Source of the DNA: an uncultured Collinsella sp.
Lineage (GTDB): Bacteria > Actinomycetota > Coriobacteriia > Coriobacteriales > Coriobacteriaceae
DNA length: 43,769 bases
NCBI GenBank assembly: GCA_958439425.1
Contig: CAUBVH010000018.1
Coordinates: forward strand, 1 to 43,769
Direction of reading: 5' to 3'
Part shown: piece by piece, positions 23,057 through 31,783 of the stretch
How positions within the stretch are numbered: position 1 is the first letter of the stretch
Layout of the letters: each line of letters begins with the position of its first letter
Position numbers and translations under genes: made by a program
The notes under the pieces: model-generated
What the model was told of the DNA's origin: nothing
Databases searched by the model: none
Seen by the model: only the letters and a program-made list of their open reading frames with translations

Positions 23057-23452
23057 CTACTTGGTCTCGTCGCCCTCCAGGAAGATCTTTCGGGTCACAA
23101 AGTTGTAGACCATAACAAGCGCGGTGGCGCAAATCTTGGCGATATTGGCCTCGAGCCCCAGGCCGGCGTTGAGCGCCAGCACGATACCGTCGTTGAGTGC
23201 CAAGCCAATAACGGACAGCACGACAAAGATAATGAACTCGCGGCGGCGGCTCATGCCCTCCTTGTGCGCAAACACGTACTTCATACTCGCGACGTAGTTA
23301 AAGATGAGCGAGACGATAAAGCCGCTGGTATTGGCAATCAGGATATTGAGGCCCAGACCGTAGTGGAGCAGATTCATGATGCCAAAGTCGATGACGGTGG
23401 CAACGACGCCGACGACGCCAAACTTCATGATCTGCGCAAGGAGCTTTTGCAT
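23057..23452 (-). CDS. GtrA family membrane protein, copy 2
   Basis: A 131-aa four-helix membrane protein and paralog of 22430-22837 (KFGVVGVVATVIDFGIMNLL, NYVASMKYVFAHKEGMSRRR, VLSVIGLALNDGIVLALN, ending FVTRKIFLEGDETK). The ATG at 23452 gives the usual GtrA length and alignment; an upstream TTG at 23515 would add 21 residues not matched in copy 1. The gene lies 78 nt after the fructose-bisphosphatase gene on the same strand. It probably takes part in transfer of lipid-linked sugars across the membrane. Confidence 0.88.
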   Translation of the reverse strand: MQKLLAQIMKFGVVGVVATVIDFGIMNLLHYGLGLNILIANTSGFIVSLIFNYVASMKYVFAHKEGMSRRREFIIFVVLSVIGLALNDGIVLALNAGLGLEANIAKICATALVMVYNFVTRKIFLEGDETK

Positions 23453-23530
23453 GGTACCTGCCTTAGGGTGGCGCCGGAGCGCCGCGGGGATGACGAACTC
23501 AGCAAGTTTAGCCAATCCCCGCAGGCGGGG

Positions 23531-25447
23531 CTAGGCGCGCTCCTCGATAGCACCGTTTCTATATGCATCGAGCAGCTGGCGCAGGTCCTGGATTTGGCTG
23601 CGGATCTTGGCACCCGTATCGGTGTCGCTCACCATGCGGCGACGGTCGGCCTGGTCAAAACGATTGGTCTCGCTCTCGATGTCCACGTTGCGCGTGAGTG
23701 CCTCGGCAACCGTGGTAAAGGCTTGGTGTGACTTAAGGCGACAGCCGCGCGAGCTCGAGATAAGCGTGTAGCCGGCGATGCCCGTCTTGGGATGGTAGGC
23801 GCGGCAGAAGCCGCCATCGATGACCAGCAGCTTGCCGTTGGCGCGGATGGGCTGCTCGCCCTTGGTGGTCTTGACGGGCGTATGGCCGTTGATAATGTGG
23901 CCCGTCGGCGAGCAGGCCATGGGGGCGACGTTGAACTCGCGCATGATGTCGTCGCAAACGGACGAAGACGTGGTGAGCGTATAGTACGGGTCCATCGGCT
24001 CGACCCACGTGCTCTTATCGGCGATGTAGGCGCGCTCGAAGGTGCGCACCAGGCGTCCACTGGCGGGTGAGTTAAAGCCAATCCACAGGTACCACATCCA
24101 GTCGAGGGCATCGCGGTCGCCGACGCGCCAGGCTCGGCGGGCGATATGGTCGCAAAAATCGAGATAATCGCGGCCTGCGTGCCAGGTGCCCAGGCAGTTC
24201 ATGCTGCTAAAGGTACCATCCTCGTTGAGCGGCACGCAGCCATGGAACAGCAGATTGCCGTTGGCGACCTTATATATCGAGCCGTGGGTGTAGAGGAAAT
24301 CGATATGGCGATGCAGGTGGTCGGCGGTGACAAACTCGGACACGAGCTTGTCGATGATGTGTTGCTCCTGGGGCGTGAGCATGTAGGGGTCCGTCGGGTC
24401 GACGGTGGGGAAGTCGCTGGTCGTGAGCGGCCACACGCTGCCGTCGGCAAGCGTGACTGTGCCGGCGTCGTGATCGATTTTGTCGAGCAGCAGGCGGTTG
24501 GTCATGTCGAACGCGGGGTGGCGCTGGATAATCTGGCCCTCGAGCTTAAAGAGCAGGACGTTGATGGCTTTAATCAGCGGGCTGATGGGCTCACCGGCGG
24601 TATAGGTGGCATCGGCAAAGGCGACAAGCTCGCGCAGCGAGATGCCATAGTCGTTCTCGAGGATCTCGTAATTGTCGTAGCGCAGGTTGTTGCGCAGCAC
24701 CGTGGCGATGCAGGCAGGCTCACCGGCCGCAGCGCCCATCCACAGTAGGTCGTGGTTACCCCACTGAATGTCGAGCGAATGGTAGGTGAGCAGGCGGTCC
24801 ATAATCTTGGCAGCGCCGCCGCCACGGTCGAAGATATCGCCCACCAGGTGCAGGTGGTCGACGGCCAGGCGCTTGATGAGCGAGGCGAGCGACTCGATAA
24901 AGTCGTCGGCGCTTGCGGTCTCTAGGATGGACCCAACGATGCGCTCGTGATAGCGCACGCGATAGTTGTTCTCGTCCGGATGCGTGTGCAGCAACTCGTC
25001 GATGATGTAGGCGTAATCGCGCGGGATGGCCTTACGCACCTTGGAGCGCGTATAGCGGCTCGAAAGCGAGCGGGCAACCACAATGAGTTGGTCGAGCATG
25101 GTCTTGTACCAGGTGGGCGAGTCCTCGCGCTTGCTGCGGACCAGCTCGATCTTCTCGCGCGGGTAGTAGATGAGCGTGCACAGCTCGCCCTTTTCGTCAA
25201 ACGTGAGCGTGTCGCCAAAAATCTCGTCGACATGTTCGCGCACGACGCCCGAACAGTTGTTGAGGATGTGCATAAAGGCTTCGTACTCGCCATGCACGTC
25301 GCTCATAAAATGCTCGGTGCCTTTGGGCAGGTTGAGAATGGCCGAGAGATTGATAATTTCGGTAAACGCGGATTGCTCGGTGGGAAATTGTCTCGACAAC
25401 AGACGCAGATATTTAAAGTCTTGTGGATTGCGATCGAATGCGACCAT
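23531..25447 (-). CDS. fbp: Fructose-1,6-bisphosphatase, class 3
   Basis: A 638-aa enzyme of the class 3 (Firmicutes-type) fructose-bisphosphatase family, which hydrolyses fructose-1,6-bisphosphate in gluconeogenesis. The metallophosphoesterase motifs are clear: MSDVHGEYEAF near residue 48, DHLHLVGDIFDRGGGAAKIM near 195-215, IQWGNHDLLWMGAAAG near 228 and GHIINGHTPVK near 525. The length is close to the family norm. GGAAGG precedes the ATG. It is divergent from degV, and GtrA copy 2 follows downstream. Confidence 0.95.
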   Translation of the reverse strand: MVAFDRNPQDFKYLRLLSRQFPTEQSAFTEIINLSAILNLPKGTEHFMSDVHGEYEAFMHILNNCSGVVREHVDEIFGDTLTFDEKGELCTLIYYPREKIELVRSKREDSPTWYKTMLDQLIVVARSLSSRYTRSKVRKAIPRDYAYIIDELLHTHPDENNYRVRYHERIVGSILETASADDFIESLASLIKRLAVDHLHLVGDIFDRGGGAAKIMDRLLTYHSLDIQWGNHDLLWMGAAAGEPACIATVLRNNLRYDNYEILENDYGISLRELVAFADATYTAGEPISPLIKAINVLLFKLEGQIIQRHPAFDMTNRLLLDKIDHDAGTVTLADGSVWPLTTSDFPTVDPTDPYMLTPQEQHIIDKLVSEFVTADHLHRHIDFLYTHGSIYKVANGNLLFHGCVPLNEDGTFSSMNCLGTWHAGRDYLDFCDHIARRAWRVGDRDALDWMWYLWIGFNSPASGRLVRTFERAYIADKSTWVEPMDPYYTLTTSSSVCDDIMREFNVAPMACSPTGHIINGHTPVKTTKGEQPIRANGKLLVIDGGFCRAYHPKTGIAGYTLISSSRGCRLKSHQAFTTVAEALTRNVDIESETNRFDQADRRRMVSDTDTGAKIRSQIQDLRQLLDAYRNGAIEERA

Positions 25448-25767
25448 GAAACACCTTCCGATATGGATGGTAAAACTGATAAAACAGCGTCAAGCGTTTA
25501 CCAGTATGCGCCGGCTTTGTTTCGATTTTGCGCCGGCGGCTGAATTGTCGGCTGAACGGTTTGGTAAATCGATTTAGTTGAGGTAGATATGGCGGTTGAG
25601 TGGAGACGAAGCGGGTGATTTTGCCCACGTTGGCCCATGGCGGGGATGAGGATGTTCATGATAAAGATAATCAATACAAATGGTTCGCATTGGTAAATAG
25701 TGGACATTTGTATCGTATTTAGGCTTGCTGTGCGATAATTTGCACAGCAATACTTAAGGAGCCTCAT
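25448..25767. other. Divergent intergenic region, fbp / degV
   Basis: This 320-nt stretch carries promoters for both genes. I see a candidate operator at 25727-25748 and AT-rich segments around 25650-25735, but no small gene or RNA that I can support. Confidence 0.5.
25727..25748. promoter_or_regulatory. Dyad over the putative -10 of degV
   Basis: GCTGTGC, GATAATTT, GCACAGC: a perfect 7-bp inverted repeat framing GATAAT, a plausible -10 box, about 20 nt before the degV start. This is a good position for a repressor site. No convincing -35 element at 17 bp is visible. Confidence 0.45.
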
Positions 25768-26658
25768 ATGAGTGATTTTGTCCTGACCTGTGAATCCGCC
25801 GCCGATCGAACCCGTGAGTTCTTTGCGTCGCGCAATATCCCTGTCGTGTGTTTTCATTACGAGATCGACGATGTTGTCTATACGGACGATCTGTATCAGT
25901 CGATTACGCCGGACGAGTTTTTTGCCCAGATTGCCGCGGGCGCCATGCCCAAGACGTCTCAGGTGAGCGTGGGTGAGTACGAGGAGTTTTGGGAGCCGTT
26001 TGTTGCCGAGGGTAAAGACGTGCTGCACCTGACGTTGTCGTCGGGTATTTCGGGCACGTATGGATCGGCCTGCGTTGCGGCACAGATGCTCGCGGATCGC
26101 TATCCTCAGGGCGGCAAGGTGCGCGTCATCGATTCGTTGGCGGCGTCTTCGGGCTTTGGCCTGCTGGCGGAATGTGCCGCCGACGTTCGCGATGGCGGCG
26201 CTTCGCTCGACGAGACGGCCGCTTGGATTGAGGAGCATAAACTCAACCTTCACCACTGGTTCTTCTCGACCGATCTGTCGAGCTACCTACGAGGCGGTCG
26301 CATTTCGGCCGCAAGCGCGATCATCGGCACGGCGCTTAAGATTTGCCCACTTATGACGGTCGATTGCGAAGGTGGGCTGTCGCCACGTGAGAAGATTCGC
26401 ACTAAGAAGCGCGCGATTTCCGAGATGGCTAAGACCATGATGGCACACGTGCAGGACGGTGCGGAATATTCGGGTAAGTGCATCATGTCGCACTCGGCGT
26501 GCCGCGAGGATGCGGAGGCAGTTGCGGCGCTGATTGAGGAACAGGTTCCGCAGCTTAAAGGCAAGATCGAGATCAATAACATCGGTACTCTGATCGGTTC
26601 GCACACCGGACCTGGTACGGTGGCGCTCTTCTTTATGGGCGACAAGCGCGTGGATTAG
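25768..26658 (+). CDS. DegV family fatty-acid-binding protein
   Basis: A 296-aa DegV-family protein. These two-domain proteins bind fatty acids and, in the best-known cases, serve as FakB subunits presenting them to the fatty acid kinase FakA. The N-terminal TCESAADRT fits the family start; HLTLSSGISGTYGSA near residue 90 is the ligand-binding SSxxSGTY motif. FFSTDLSSYLRGGRISAAS and GTALKICPLMTVDCEGGL are also conserved blocks, and the end GSHTGPGTVALFF supplies the second binding region. AAGGAGC precedes the ATG. It is a single gene with a dyad over its likely promoter; no FakA homolog is nearby. Confidence 0.95.
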   Translation: MSDFVLTCESAADRTREFFASRNIPVVCFHYEIDDVVYTDDLYQSITPDEFFAQIAAGAMPKTSQVSVGEYEEFWEPFVAEGKDVLHLTLSSGISGTYGSACVAAQMLADRYPQGGKVRVIDSLAASSGFGLLAECAADVRDGGASLDETAAWIEEHKLNLHHWFFSTDLSSYLRGGRISAASAIIGTALKICPLMTVDCEGGLSPREKIRTKKRAISEMAKTMMAHVQDGAEYSGKCIMSHSACREDAEAVAALIEEQVPQLKGKIEINNIGTLIGSHTGPGTVALFFMGDKRVD

Positions 26659-26722
26659 CGTTCGTGCGCTGACTGTCAGTTTTAACAGCTGCGCTTGTCA
26701 CTCCTGACATTCGAAAACAGAA

Positions 26723-26755
26723 AAGGCCCGTCCCGTTGTTTGCGGGGCGGGCCTT
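26723..26755. terminator. Bidirectional terminator
   Basis: AAGGCCCGTCCCG, short loop, CGGGGCGGGCCTT lies between the converging degV and 26766-27857 genes and is flanked by A-rich sequence on the left, so it suits minus-strand termination best. Confidence 0.75.
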
Positions 26756-26765
26756 GCTGTTGCGG

Positions 26766-27857
26766 TTAGCGTTTCTTTCCGCGGAAGAAGAAGCCGTGCA
26801 GCGAGGGCTTGAGTCCGCGGTTGGCACGACGCTCCTCGATATGATCGTGGATCGAAGCGACGCGTTCGATGACTTCGTCGGGGATCGGCACGTCGGGATT
26901 CATGTTCTCGACCTGGCTGACCTCGGCGGCGGCGACCTGGTCGATAATGGGCACATCGTCGTGCGAGATGACGGGCGTGGCGTCTTCCTTCATCTTGCGG
27001 TAGCGCTGCATCATGTCGGTCTGCAGCTGTTGGGCCGAAGGCGGCGTCCAAATGATGGCGTTGGCACCGGCGGCGATGGTCTCGCGGATGCTCTCGGGCG
27101 TCTTGCCGCCCGGTGCGATGAGCGGCAGGTTGGGATAGTGCTCGCGCAGTTCACGCAGGACCTGTGGCGTGTTCTTGCCGGCCGCGATGTTGAGGATCTT
27201 GGCTCCGGCGCGCACTTTGGCATGCGCATCGTCGTCGCAACGTACGACCGTGGCGATGACGGGGATGTCGGCGATGTTGGTGATGTGCTCGACCATCTCG
27301 GCAGTGGCGGGGGAGTTGACCACGCAGCCCGCCGCGCCCTGCATCTCGGATACGGCCGCCATCTGCACGGAGCGCTTACCGGTGGTGGTGCCGCCCCCAA
27401 CGCCCACAAAGACCGGGCACTCGGCAACGGTCAGCAACGCTTGCGTAATGGCGGGCTGCGGCGTGAAGGGGTAGACGGCAAAGACGGCGTCGGCATTGGA
27501 GTTGCGGATGACCGCCACGTCGGTGGTGTAGATGAGCGATTTGATGCGGCGCCCAAAGAGCGTAAAGCCGCTGGCCTCCTCGATTTCATCGGGCATGCGG
27601 AGAGCCGCCTTGCGCAGACGCCCGTCGATGGGCAGCGGCTCCATGGGAAGCAGTCCGTTGGGGGTCACGGCTACCTGGGGCTCGGTGAACTCGTCTGCGA
27701 GCTCGACCTCGGAAAAATCGACCGAGGCGACGATGTCCTCGTGAACCTCGGCGGGAACATCGATGGGGGCTTGGTCGTTTGCCGTGACCGGCGTGTCGAA
27801 GGAGCTGGTGCCGACAAAGGCGTCGACGCGCTCGTTTAGGTCGTTGAGGGTATCCAT
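26766..27857 (-). CDS. Uncharacterised TIM-barrel-like protein
   Basis: A 363-aa cytosolic protein that I cannot assign to a named enzyme. The middle (about residues 85-270) alternates hydrophobic strands and helices as in a phosphate-binding TIM barrel: VAVIRNSNADAVFAVYPF, CPVFVGVGGGTTTGKRSV, GCVVNSPATAEMVEHI, DIPVIATVVRCDDDA, GAKILNIAAGKNT, LPLIAPGGKTPESI and GANAIIWTPPS. The GxGGG and APGGKTPESI stretches resemble phosphate loops of KDPG-aldolase-like barrels. The first 80 residues are acidic and probably flexible, and the tail is basic. It is a single gene with its own terminator. Confidence 0.7.
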   Translation of the reverse strand: MDTLNDLNERVDAFVGTSSFDTPVTANDQAPIDVPAEVHEDIVASVDFSEVELADEFTEPQVAVTPNGLLPMEPLPIDGRLRKAALRMPDEIEEASGFTLFGRRIKSLIYTTDVAVIRNSNADAVFAVYPFTPQPAITQALLTVAECPVFVGVGGGTTTGKRSVQMAAVSEMQGAAGCVVNSPATAEMVEHITNIADIPVIATVVRCDDDAHAKVRAGAKILNIAAGKNTPQVLRELREHYPNLPLIAPGGKTPESIRETIAAGANAIIWTPPSAQQLQTDMMQRYRKMKEDATPVISHDDVPIIDQVAAAEVSQVENMNPDVPIPDEVIERVASIHDHIEERRANRGLKPSLHGFFFRGKKR

Positions 27858-28050
27858 GGAGGCTCGATTCTATGCGATGGTGGCCGGCAGAGTGCCGGCA
27901 GCGCTGTGCTTGCTAAATCGTTTGACGAGTTGATTTTTCCCCGCCGCGCCATCCGTTAGACCGAAGGGCCGGCGAACGTGAAGGAGCTGTGGTGGCGGGA
28001 ATCGAGGTGCTATCTTGAAAGTCCCGTATGCAAAAGAAAGGTGACGCGGA

Positions 28051-28221
28051 ATGGAATTCACAGCAATGTTGGGCTCGATTGGCCTGTGTGTGGGCGCAAT
28101 CGTTGCCGCCGCGGTCATCTACTTGGTGGTCACGGCCATTAAGGGCAAAAGAGCCGAGCGCAAGGAGCGCGTGGCACTTAAGCAGCACCGTGACCAGCAG
28201 GACAAGCGCGCACGGAGATAG
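28051..28221 (+). CDS. Small single-pass membrane protein, 56 aa
   Basis: A 56-codon gene preceded by AAAGGTGA at good spacing. The product begins MEFTAMLGSIGLCVGAIVAA, continues as one membrane helix through AVIYLVVTAIKGK, and ends in a strongly basic, probably cytosolic helix (RAERKERVALKQHRDQQDK). A TATCTT box near 28011 may be its -10. The function is unknown. It converges with the methyltransferase gene, with a hairpin over both ends. Confidence 0.7.
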   Translation: MEFTAMLGSIGLCVGAIVAAAVIYLVVTAIKGKRAERKERVALKQHRDQQDKRARR

Positions 28222-28246
28222 CTTGTTGAGTTTTGAATCCGTGCGC
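28208..28246. terminator. Hairpin at converging gene ends
   Basis: GCGCACGGA, 21-nt loop, TCCGTGCGC covers the stop codon of the 56-aa gene and reaches the stop of the methyltransferase gene. It is probably a shared terminator. Confidence 0.5.
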
Positions 28247-29349
28247 TAGCTGCGTTTTCGGATCAGGGCGATGTAGAAGCCCTCAAAGTCGCGGCTGGGC
28301 GGAATGGTCAGCGTGCCGGGCATGCCGTTGGTGATGGCCGATACGTGGCCGGCGGCGATGGCCTCGGTGAGGGCGTTGCTCTCGACGCGCGGCTCTTCGC
28401 CAGCTTCCTGAGCACGGCGCGTTTCGCTTTCGCTCGGCGTGCCGTCGAGGGGGATAAGCTCGCAGTCCATATGCTTGTCGAGGGCCTCTTGCAGGGCATC
28501 TTCGTTTTCTTGCGGAAGGATCGAACAGGTGGAATAGACCAGCGTGCCGCTCGGCTTGAGGGCTCCCATGGCACGGTCCAAAAGTGCTCGCTGCGAACGA
28601 GCGCACTTGTTGAGCAGCTGCTCGGTCAGGCCGCGCAGGCTTTTCTCGTTGCCGCTGATGACGGTGCCCGTACCGGTGCAGGGGGCGTCGAGCAGGATAC
28701 GGTCAAAGCGGAAGAACTCGTCAAGCTCGCGTGCGTCAATGCGCATGACGGGCACGTTTTTGGCGCCCTGGCGGCCCAAGTTGGCCTCGAGCTTTTCGGC
28801 GCGGGGAATGCTCATCTCGCAGGCGGTAAGGTGTGCCTGTCCCTGGGTGAGGGCGGCGATCTGCGTCGTCTTACCGCCGGGGGCCGCGCACATGTCCAGG
28901 ATGTCCTCGCCTGCCTGGGCGCCCAGGACCAACGGCGGCATCATGGATGACAGGCTCTGCAGATAGATCTTGCCGTCGCGGTAGATGTCGAGGTCCCATA
29001 GATCGGAAACCTGGGCCTCGGGCAGGATGAAGGCATCCTGGTACCATGCGACGGCGCGGTGCGCGATACCGGCCTCGTCGAGTGCGGCGGCGATGTCTTC
29101 GGCGGTCGCCTTGAGGGTGTTGGCGCGCAGTGTGACTGGGCGTGTCGCCGCGGCGCCAAAGCCCTCGGTCATGAGCTGAGCATCGGTGGGGGCATAGGCA
29201 CCGGCGACCGTGTCGACCATAAAGCGCGGCAGGTCGGTGGCGCAGGGAAGGGCGGCAAGCTGGTCGGAAAGCTCGGTGGCGGCAAACTGCCTGAGCTTGA
29301 GCTCGGGCTTAACCTGCTTTTTCTGCTTACGACGACGCGGCTTGGACAT
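28246..29349 (-). CDS. RsmB/NOP-family RNA (cytosine-C5)-methyltransferase
   Basis: A 367-aa SAM-dependent methyltransferase of the RsmB/NOP (NSUN) family, which makes 5-methylcytosine in rRNA or tRNA. The SAM site is ILDMCAAPGGKTTQIAAL near residue 150. The two cysteines of the mechanism lie in LLDAPCTGTG and VYSTCSILPQENE. A basic N-terminus (KPRRRKQKKQ) suits RNA binding. There is no NusB-like N-terminal domain, so it resembles RsmF/YebU-type enzymes more than RsmB. The final segment GFYIALIRKRS is typical of the family. The exact target cytosine cannot be read from sequence. Confidence 0.92.
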   Translation of the reverse strand: MSKPRRRKQKKQVKPELKLRQFAATELSDQLAALPCATDLPRFMVDTVAGAYAPTDAQLMTEGFGAAATRPVTLRANTLKATAEDIAAALDEAGIAHRAVAWYQDAFILPEAQVSDLWDLDIYRDGKIYLQSLSSMMPPLVLGAQAGEDILDMCAAPGGKTTQIAALTQGQAHLTACEMSIPRAEKLEANLGRQGAKNVPVMRIDARELDEFFRFDRILLDAPCTGTGTVISGNEKSLRGLTEQLLNKCARSQRALLDRAMGALKPSGTLVYSTCSILPQENEDALQEALDKHMDCELIPLDGTPSESETRRAQEAGEEPRVESNALTEAIAAGHVSAITNGMPGTLTIPPSRDFEGFYIALIRKRS

Positions 29350-29368
29350 CCGTTTTTCCTTCCACCTA

Positions 29369-29480
29369 AATGATTATTCTGGGACGGGGATTAAAAAATC
29401 ATTTAATGATTCCCGTCCCAAAAAGACTGCTTTGCGGCGCCCGGGAATGATTTTTTAATCCCCGTCCCAGAATAATCATT
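29369..29480. repeat. Palindromic GGGACGGGGATT repeat pair
   Basis: A perfect 35-bp inverted repeat: 29369-29403 and its reverse complement at 29446-29480, separated by 42 nt. The unit contains CTGGGACGGGGATTAAAAAA and has AATGATT/AATCATT at its ends. The right arm is also bracketed by GCGCCCGGG / CCCGGGCGC. A third, near-identical unit lies at 32363-32396. It fills the gap between the methyltransferase and metG genes and may form a strong hairpin. Confidence 0.85.
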
Positions 29481-29500
29481 CCCGGGCGCATTGCGGTTGC

Positions 29501-31651
29501 CTAGTACTGGCTCTCGTGCTTGCTGAAGAAGTCGAAGCGCGGGGGCAGCGGCTTCACGCGGTGCTCGCCGGGCTTCTCGCCCAGGCTCTCCACAAACTCG
29601 TCCGTGGAGGCAAAGATGTTATCCCAGCTAAAGAAGGCGACCGGATCGACGCCGAAGTACTCGCAGATGAGCTCGCAGCCGGCCGGGACAATGCCGTGCA
29701 TGAGCACGGTCGCCACGCGCAGCTCGGTAAAGGCGTCGACGAGGGCCTGCGTCATTGCTGCATTGGCCGGCTCGCCCTCGAGCTTGTTGGCGGCCTTGGA
29801 GGCGTCGCTCCAGCGCTTGTTGGCGGCACGCAGGTAGTCGTCGCACACGGCGAGCGCGCGGTGCGTCTCGAACTTGTACATGGCTTGCTCAAAGGCGAGA
29901 GCTGCCTGCTCGGCGGCTTCGACCACAGTGGCGGAGGCGGCGCCGGCGGGGATGCAGCCGTTGCGATAGGGGCTCTCGTCGCCCTCCTTGATGGCGACGC
30001 CGTAGAAGCAGCTGCGGGCCAGGCGGTTGAAGACGCCGGTCAAAAGGGCGCTCTCCTTAAGGGCCGGATCGATAACGCGCTTGTCGTCGCAGGCACGTAC
30101 CTCGTTGCCGTCCTTGTCCTTGCCGGTCACACGCGTGTCGTATGCCTTGGGACTAAAGCTCACCGGCTTCTCGGACAGGCCGAGCGACAGCCAGTGCGCG
30201 CGCATCTGCTCGCAGGTGTAGTGGTTGAGCAGGTCGTCTGCCGGCGGGGGAGGCGTCTGCGAGGACGAGCTCGCCTTTTTGCCCATGTAGAGCAGGTGAT
30301 AGCAGGCGCTGACGGTGCTCTGCGTAAGGTCCCAACCCAGGGCCTCCCACATGGCGGTCTGCGCGATGCAGTAGAAGTAGATGTTGTCCTGACCGATAAA
30401 CTGGTAGATCTGTGCGTCGTCCGAGCACCACCAGTCGCGCCAGTCGAGCGAGCTGTGCTGGTAGGTGGGCGCGGGGACCTGCGTGGAATCGGCGGCGGGC
30501 TCGCCCATGAGGGCGGCGTCCTGGGCGGCGACGCCCTCGGTTACACCGGCGGCCTTGGCATCGCGTGCGAGCACGGTGCGCGTATAGCTGATGGGCGCCC
30601 ACAGGCTCTCGGGCCAGCACCAGCAGGTGACGTCGGAGACGCCATCGACCTCGGGCACCGGAACGCCCCAGTCGATGTTGCCGGTGATGCGGAAGGGCAC
30701 GAGCGCCTTGCCGCTGCGGAAGCGCACGCCGCCGTTGGCGAGCACCGCGTGGGCGTCGTCGCGCTCTTTCCAGCTGGGGAAGGTGACGGTAAAGCTGCTC
30801 TTGTTGCCCTCGGGCTCCAGCACGGTGTGCTCGGGGAGCTGGTCCTCGACGGCATCGAAGGCCTCGCGGAACTTGTTCTGGATGTAGAGCTGAGCCGGCA
30901 GCAGCCACTCCTCCATGGTCTTGGAGACCACGGAGCGAACCTGCGGGTTCTGGGCGAGCTTGGCGGTGTAGGTCTTCATAAAGTCGAGGTAGGCGGGCAG
31001 GTCGAAGTAGAGGTTGTCGACCGGGCGCAGCTCGGGCACCTCGCCGGTGAGCTGGCTCTTGGGCGCGATGAGCTCTTCGGGCTCAAACTGGTGACCCAGG
31101 TCGCACTCGTCGGCATAGGCCTTCTCGGACTTGCAGCCTTGGATGGGGCAGCGGCCGATGACCTGGCGACCGTTGAGGAACGTGCCGGCCTTGGCGTCGT
31201 AGAACTGCAGCGTGGAGCGCTTGGAGATGGTGCCCTGCTCGTGCAGGCGCGCGATGATCTCAGCGGTCACCTCGTTGTGGATCTGGGCCGCCGGCTCAAG
31301 GCCCGAGCCGCCGTAGATATCGCAGCTGATGTTGTAGTTGTTGAGCGTCGCGGCCTGGCGAGAGTGATTGGACTCGACGTACTCGCTAATGGACTTGTCG
31401 TAGCCCTCGTTCTCCTTGAGCTTGCGGTAGCTCTCCATGATGGGCGAGCCGTAGCAGTCGGTGCCCGAGGTGAAGATGACGTTCTCGCGGCCCAGGCGGT
31501 CGCGCAGGAAGCGGGCGAAGAAGTCGGCCGGGACAAAGACGCCACCAACGTGGCCAAAGTGAAGGCCCTTGTTGCCGTAGGGCTCGCCGGCGGTAACGAT
31601 GGCGCGGCGAGGCCAGCTGGGACGGTCGTTCATGGAGTATTTGGATGCCAT
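29501..31651 (-). CDS. metG: Methionyl-tRNA synthetase-like class I tRNA ligase
   Basis: A 716-aa class I aminoacyl-tRNA synthetase most like MetRS, which charges tRNA-Met. The class I HIGH motif is HFGH near residue 31, and a CPIQGC...C zinc-knuckle region follows near 170. WCWPESLWAPISY and the block YQFIGQDNIYFYCIAQTAMW match the catalytic core, and the C-terminal helical anticodon-binding domain is present. The KMSKS loop reads GKKASSSSQ, so the usual lysines and methionine are partly replaced by serines. The ATG at 31651 is preceded by AAGGAGT; upstream in-frame starts lack a ribosome site. No C-terminal tRNA-binding extension is seen. Confidence 0.88.
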   Translation of the reverse strand: MASKYSMNDRPSWPRRAIVTAGEPYGNKGLHFGHVGGVFVPADFFARFLRDRLGRENVIFTSGTDCYGSPIMESYRKLKENEGYDKSISEYVESNHSRQAATLNNYNISCDIYGGSGLEPAAQIHNEVTAEIIARLHEQGTISKRSTLQFYDAKAGTFLNGRQVIGRCPIQGCKSEKAYADECDLGHQFEPEELIAPKSQLTGEVPELRPVDNLYFDLPAYLDFMKTYTAKLAQNPQVRSVVSKTMEEWLLPAQLYIQNKFREAFDAVEDQLPEHTVLEPEGNKSSFTVTFPSWKERDDAHAVLANGGVRFRSGKALVPFRITGNIDWGVPVPEVDGVSDVTCWCWPESLWAPISYTRTVLARDAKAAGVTEGVAAQDAALMGEPAADSTQVPAPTYQHSSLDWRDWWCSDDAQIYQFIGQDNIYFYCIAQTAMWEALGWDLTQSTVSACYHLLYMGKKASSSSQTPPPPADDLLNHYTCEQMRAHWLSLGLSEKPVSFSPKAYDTRVTGKDKDGNEVRACDDKRVIDPALKESALLTGVFNRLARSCFYGVAIKEGDESPYRNGCIPAGAASATVVEAAEQAALAFEQAMYKFETHRALAVCDDYLRAANKRWSDASKAANKLEGEPANAAMTQALVDAFTELRVATVLMHGIVPAGCELICEYFGVDPVAFFSWDNIFASTDEFVESLGEKPGEHRVKPLPPRFDFFSKHESQY

Positions 31652-31783
31652 GGGACTCCTTCGCATATGGTGAGAGCGCGGCCGGGCGCAAGGCCTGGCG
31701 ACGCGGTGGTCAATTCGTGCATATCGTTCGACATTATCGCACATGCGGACGGGTACGTGGCAGGGGCGCTATCCTAAGATGCT

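Noticed and set aside
29516..31777. 753-codon plus-strand frame opposite metG
   Set aside because: Antisense shadow with Val/Gly/Leu-rich, domain-less sequence; the MetRS reading is unambiguous.
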